From Pseudoxanthomonas suwonensis (GTDB lineage: Bacteria; Pseudomonadota; Gammaproteobacteria; Xanthomonadales; Xanthomonadaceae): 64,000 nt of DNA. The stretch spans positions 35,234-99,233 of the forward strand of contig NZ_PDWP01000015.1 of NCBI RefSeq assembly GCF_010093235.1, written 5' to 3'. The notes beneath the pieces were generated by a model, which had not been told where the DNA came from, did no database searches, and saw only the letters and a program-made list of their open reading frames with translations. The stretch's first letter is position 1. Each line of letters begins with the position of its first letter. Below are positions 61,401-64,000 of the stretch, piece after piece. Position numbers and translations under genes: made by a program.

Positions 61401-61694
61401 CACCGGCACCCAGACCCCGCCCACGCGGGCGCTGAAGTTCTCCGAGCCGAAGTCCACCGGTTCGTCGAGCTTGTTGTAGCCGGCCACGGCGAAGCTGATC
61501 CGCCCGTTGACCTCCACGCCCAGCGGAGTGACCTGCACCGCGCCGTTGCGCAGCTCCAGGTCGGTGGTCGGCCGCCCGTTGTGGAAACTGACCTGGGCGC
61601 CGTGGGTCTCCAACGGCACGACGGTGTAGCGGGTAGTGGTGCACGCACTTAGCGCGAGCGCGATCGCCGCGCCCGCCAGCAGCTTCCCGGACAT
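61401..61694 (-). pseudogene. truncated paralogue of the 53.8-kb lipoprotein gene
   Basis: Ninety-eight codons (MSGKLLAGAAIALALSAC..., lipobox LSAC) share LELRNGAVQVTPLGVEVNGRISFAVAGYNKLD and RVGGVWVPV with the complete gene at 53837-54568. After VWVPV the frame reads into the REP (RKRGQVHFEQ...) where the complete gene continues YSYEDLGREAES. The C-terminal ~145 residues are gone. The break coincides with the right end of the RAYT remnant at 61397. Confidence 0.85.
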
Positions 61695-61795
61695 GCTTCC
61701 CCCTGTCCCGCCAATGTTCGTTCCGGCGACTCTATGCGTTGCCGGGGGCCCCGTGAAGCCGGCGCCCGGCAGGCGTTTGGCCGCCGTATGGGTCG

Positions 61796-61885
61796 AAAAC
61801 CGGGGTCAGAGTGCAATTTCCCCTCGACTGGAGCCGACCACCCGGGCCGCACCCGGGAGAAATTGAACTCTGACCCCGGTTTTCC
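61796..61885. repeat. REPIN (two inverted type-A REPs)
   Basis: Left arm AAAACCGGGGTCAGAGTGCA and right arm ACTCTGACCCCGGTTTT form near-perfect inverted repeats with ~40 bp between that contains a smaller hairpin (CCCGGGCCG ... CGGGAG). This is the doublet form (REPIN) that RAYT transposases are thought to move. Confidence 0.85.
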
Positions 61886-61886
61886 C

Positions 61887-62072
61887 GCGCCGCCTACCGC
61901 GCGCTGGTCATCGCCGGGCTGGACCCTGACGAAATCGGGCAGATCCGCGCGACGCTCCAGCGCCAGCACTTCTCGGCAACGACCGCTTCCGCCAGGCCAT
62001 CGAGCGCCAGCTGGGACGCCGCGCCGGCCCGGCCAGGATCGGACGGCCGCCGAAGCCAGGCAGCCCGCAGGA
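61887..62072 (+). pseudogene. RAYT C-terminal fragment 1, REP-bounded
   Basis: A ~186-bp remnant encoding AAYRALVIAGLDPDEIGQIRATLQ and, after a frame change near 61975, NDRFRQAIERQLGRRAGPARIGRPPK: the C-terminal part of a RAYT like those at 49.6 kb, but not derived from the two here. It directly follows the REPIN and ends at a REP (62073-62094). The upstream half of the gene is absent. Confidence 0.8.
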
Positions 62073-62094
62073 AAGTGTACTCTGACCCCGGTTT
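62073..62094. repeat. REP (type A), end of RAYT fragment 1
   Basis: GTGTACTCTGACCCCGGTTT-type REP closing the fragment at 61887-62072. Confidence 0.85.
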
Positions 62095-62209
62095 CAACCC
62101 GTCGCCACGGCGAGTGCCCCCCGGCTCGGCCTGCTGGCGCCGGATCCCGGTCGTCGCACGCGACGCATATCCTTGCGACATCGCATCGCAACCGCCAACG
62201 GAGCACAGA

Positions 62210-62899
62210 ATGCCCTTGAAGCACGCCGCCGCCGTCCCGTTCGTCTTCGCCGCGCTTTGCACCGCTCTCCCGGCATCGGCCAGCGAGGCGGCGCCGAAGC
62301 GGCCCTCGGTGCAAACGCTGGAGCGCATCATCGCCTCGCGCACGCCGCAGACCCGCGTGGACGCGCCGGACCACGAGCGCATCACCGCGCGCCGCATCGA
62401 CATCGTCGACGAGGATGGCGTGATCCGGATGACGCTGGCCGGCCGGACCCCGGCCCCCATCATCGACGGCATCCAGTACCGGCGCGCGTTCGACGTGGCC
62501 GGCATGGTGCTGTACGACGACAAGGGCAGCGAGCGCGGCGGCTTCGGCACGGCCGACGTGGAGGGTGGCATGGCCGTCCTGGCCCTGGACCACCCGGCGA
62601 TGGATGCGGTGGGCTGGCGCGTGTCGCCGGACGGCTCGGTCGCGTTCTCGATCAACCAGGCACCGCCCCTGGTGCGCGAACCGGCGCTGGACAACCGGCT
62701 GATCCCCGGCGTGGCGGCCCCCACCCGGATCCGCATGCAGGTGGCGGCCGACGGCACTCCCAGCGTCGCCCTCAACGACAAGGCCGACCGCGCCCGCCTG
62801 CGCCTGACCGTCACCGACGCCGGCTACGGCGCCATCGAGTTCCTCGATGCGGAGGGCAAGGTCGTCCATACGATCGCGCCGGAAGCGGGGCTTCGCTGA
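62210..62899 (+). CDS. exported hypothetical protein
   Basis: A 229-residue protein with a signal peptide (MPLKHAAAVPFVFAALCTALPASASEA) and a mature region with repeated beta-like strands: RRIDIVDEDGVIRMTLAGRTPAP, RRAFDVAGMVLYDDKGSERGGFG, MQVAADGTPSVALNDKADRARLRL and AIEFLDAEGKVVHTIAP. No family was recognised. GGAG lies before the ATG at 62210. It is bounded on both sides by REP-associated RAYT fragments, but is itself intact. Confidence 0.75.
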   Translation: MPLKHAAAVPFVFAALCTALPASASEAAPKRPSVQTLERIIASRTPQTRVDAPDHERITARRIDIVDEDGVIRMTLAGRTPAPIIDGIQYRRAFDVAGMVLYDDKGSERGGFGTADVEGGMAVLALDHPAMDAVGWRVSPDGSVAFSINQAPPLVREPALDNRLIPGVAAPTRIRMQVAADGTPSVALNDKADRARLRLTVTDAGYGAIEFLDAEGKVVHTIAPEAGLR

Positions 62900-62996
62900 T
62901 TACCGGCAACCGGGGCGGCAAACAGCTGCTGCAGCGGGAGCACGGGCCTTGCGGTCTACCGCCGCGTCCGTCGCCAGGGATGCCGGGCGGGGCGCG

Positions 62997-63246
62997 CACT
63001 CTGACCCCTGTTTTCGACGCCCCGACTCGCCGCGCCGCCTACCGCGCGCTGGTCATCGCCGGACTGGAAGCTGCCGGGATCGAGCAGATCCGTGCGACGC
63101 TCCAGCGCGACGACCTCGGCAGCGACCGCTTCCGCCAAGCCGTCGAGCGCCAGCTGGGGCGCCGCGTCGGGCCGGGCCGGGCCGGGCCGAGGAGGATCGG
63201 CCGCGGAAACGGAGAAGCTTCGAAGAAAGGGCACTCTGACCGGGCT
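62997..63246 (+). mobile_element. REP - RAYT C-terminal fragment 2 - REP
   Basis: A left REP (62997-63016) is followed by a RAYT C-terminal remnant starting at 63031 (RRAAYRALVIAGLEAAGIEQIRATLQRDDLGSDRFRQAVERQLGRRVG), and a degenerate right REP (63229-63246). The opening CGCGCCGCCTACCGCGCGCT and GGTCATCGCCGG are identical to fragment 1, so both copies have the same left edge. A further degenerate REP lies near 63262. The ~390 bp between the neighbouring genes hold nothing else. Confidence 0.8.
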
Positions 63247-63291
63247 TCTGAGGAACGTGCACTTCGTCCCCGGTTTCACTGACCCTGGTTT

Positions 63292-63822
63292 TCAGCCGTC
63301 CGAGCGCAACCGCACCGGTGGCGGCGCATCCGGCGGCTGCACTTGGTAGATCGCCTTCACCAGCGAGGCATCGCCGACCTGGAACAGCAGCAGCGCCACC
63401 TGCGTGTCCGCCACCTGCCAATGCACGCGACGTCGCTCGAAGGGCTCGTCCTCCTGCGTGCTGCCTGCCGGCGCACCGTGCTGGGCCTCCAGCGCTGTGG
63501 CCACGTCCTGGAACACCTGCAGGTCCGCGCGCCCGGCCCGCGCGGCCCGTTGCACCAGATCCACCTGCACAAGCGCGCCGCCGGCGAAGAAGTACGAAGC
63601 CTGGAACCGGTGGCCGGCCACCTCCACGCCCTCCACCCGCAGCCCCTCGCTCTCGCCACCGGCCAACTCATCCGGGCTCTCCGGCACCCGGGCCTGCGGC
63701 ACCTTCGCCTGGACCTGCGCCAGGTCCATCCCGTAGGCCGCCCCGCCCCACAATGCCTGCGCAGATGCCGCCGACGCCTGCAGCGCGATCGCTAATATCG
63801 TCAAGTGGATCACGGTCTTCAT
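63292..63822 (-). CDS. exported hypothetical protein
   Basis: A 176-residue protein with signal peptide (MKTVIHLTILAIALQASAASAQA), then LWGGAAYGMDLAQVQAKVPQARVPE and VAGHRFQASYFFAGGALVQVDLV. This 'M-x-L-x-x-V-x-x-x-P' start is typical of small secreted proteins with a repeat like that of BamE-type or SmpA-like folds, but no family was firmly recognised. The ATG at 63822 has a GGAGGG upstream. An IS3-type element lies just upstream of its promoter. Confidence 0.75.
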   Translation of the reverse strand: MKTVIHLTILAIALQASAASAQALWGGAAYGMDLAQVQAKVPQARVPESPDELAGGESEGLRVEGVEVAGHRFQASYFFAGGALVQVDLVQRAARAGRADLQVFQDVATALEAQHGAPAGSTQEDEPFERRRVHWQVADTQVALLLFQVGDASLVKAIYQVQPPDAPPPVRLRSDG

Positions 63823-63905
63823 GGTCCCTCCGTGGATGGGCGGTTGCAGCCGCCAGAGTTTGGCGGGGGGCACCGACGTCCCCCCGCTTTCAGTAGCGGG
63901 GCTCT

Positions 63906-64000
63906 TTAGAGTCCGGGTTTCATCGTAGCGGCTTTGGCCGCCAACTGTTCGGCATAAGCGGCCGGCGTCAGACCGCCCAAGGTCTTCTTCGGTCGTTCCT
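63906..64000 (-). CDS. IS3-family transposase OrfB, C-terminal end
   Basis: The last 31 residues before a TAA stop: RPKKTLGGLTPAAYAEQLAA then KAATMKPGL. The RPKKTLGGLTPAAYA motif is the well-known C-terminus of DDE transposases of the IS3 group, usually fused from OrfA by frameshift. The rest, and the left part of the insertion sequence, lie outside the window. The right inverted repeat probably falls near 63870-63905 but was not identified exactly. Confidence 0.85.
   Translation of the reverse strand, partial: ERPKKTLGGLTPAAYAEQLAAKAATMKPGL

Overview
The window is very GC-rich (GC at most third codon positions). Its gene content (FabV-type enoyl-ACP reductase, RAYT/REP elements, DedA-PAP2-LssY fusion, YaeQ, DUF3297, Mpl) suggests a gammaproteobacterium of the Xanthomonadaceae/Lysobacteraceae (Lysobacter, Luteimonas or Pseudoxanthomonas-like). 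That placement is an inference from gene content and style, not from a marker gene. No rRNA, tRNA, CRISPR array or prophage was recognised.

Region 1 (1-24.7 kb) is ordinary chromosomal housekeeping and signalling. It holds a cut-off SDR enzyme, a DedA-PAP2 membrane protein, a PQQ-type sugar dehydrogenase lipoprotein with a DUF2231 partner, a Lon-N-domain protein, mpl (peptidoglycan recycling), two overlapping EamA transporters, msrB, a TspO-like protein, a LytS/LytTR two-component pair, a BaiN-like flavoprotein with yaeQ, a large multi-PAS histidine kinase with its single-domain response regulator, fabV and an MFS exporter. Between the PAS kinase pair and fabV lie a heptanucleotide array and a ~190-bp tandem array of REP-like hairpins.

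Region 2 (24.7-35 kb) holds a Nei-like glycosylase, ACP phosphodiesterase, periplasmic trehalase, GST, a family 9 glycoside hydrolase, a CHASE-PAS-GGDEF-EAL protein and a methyltransferase. Region 3 (35-49.4 kb) looks like a stress and envelope set: universal stress protein, CBS protein, clsB/ybhP, small membrane proteins, glycine-zipper proteins, a general-stress flavin-binding protein, a GGDEF protein, hemerythrin and GST. An Excalibur-domain gene here carries an in-frame stop.

Region 4 (49.4-63.3 kb) is heavily colonised by REP sequences and their transposases. There are two intact RAYT genes with inverted REP flanks, one internally deleted copy, two REP-bounded RAYT C-terminal fragments, one REPIN and a three-unit repeat. 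Truncated genes (a GST and a lipoprotein paralogue) abut the same element end. Embedded at 56.8-60.9 kb is a lower-GC block that looks foreign: a GST remnant, CopD and DUF3817 membrane proteins, a ParD-like antitoxin overlapping a methionine aminopeptidase behind three 11-bp repeats, a thioredoxin-reductase-like enzyme with an Rrf2 regulator, and a frameshifted HTH gene. The window ends inside an IS3-type transposase.
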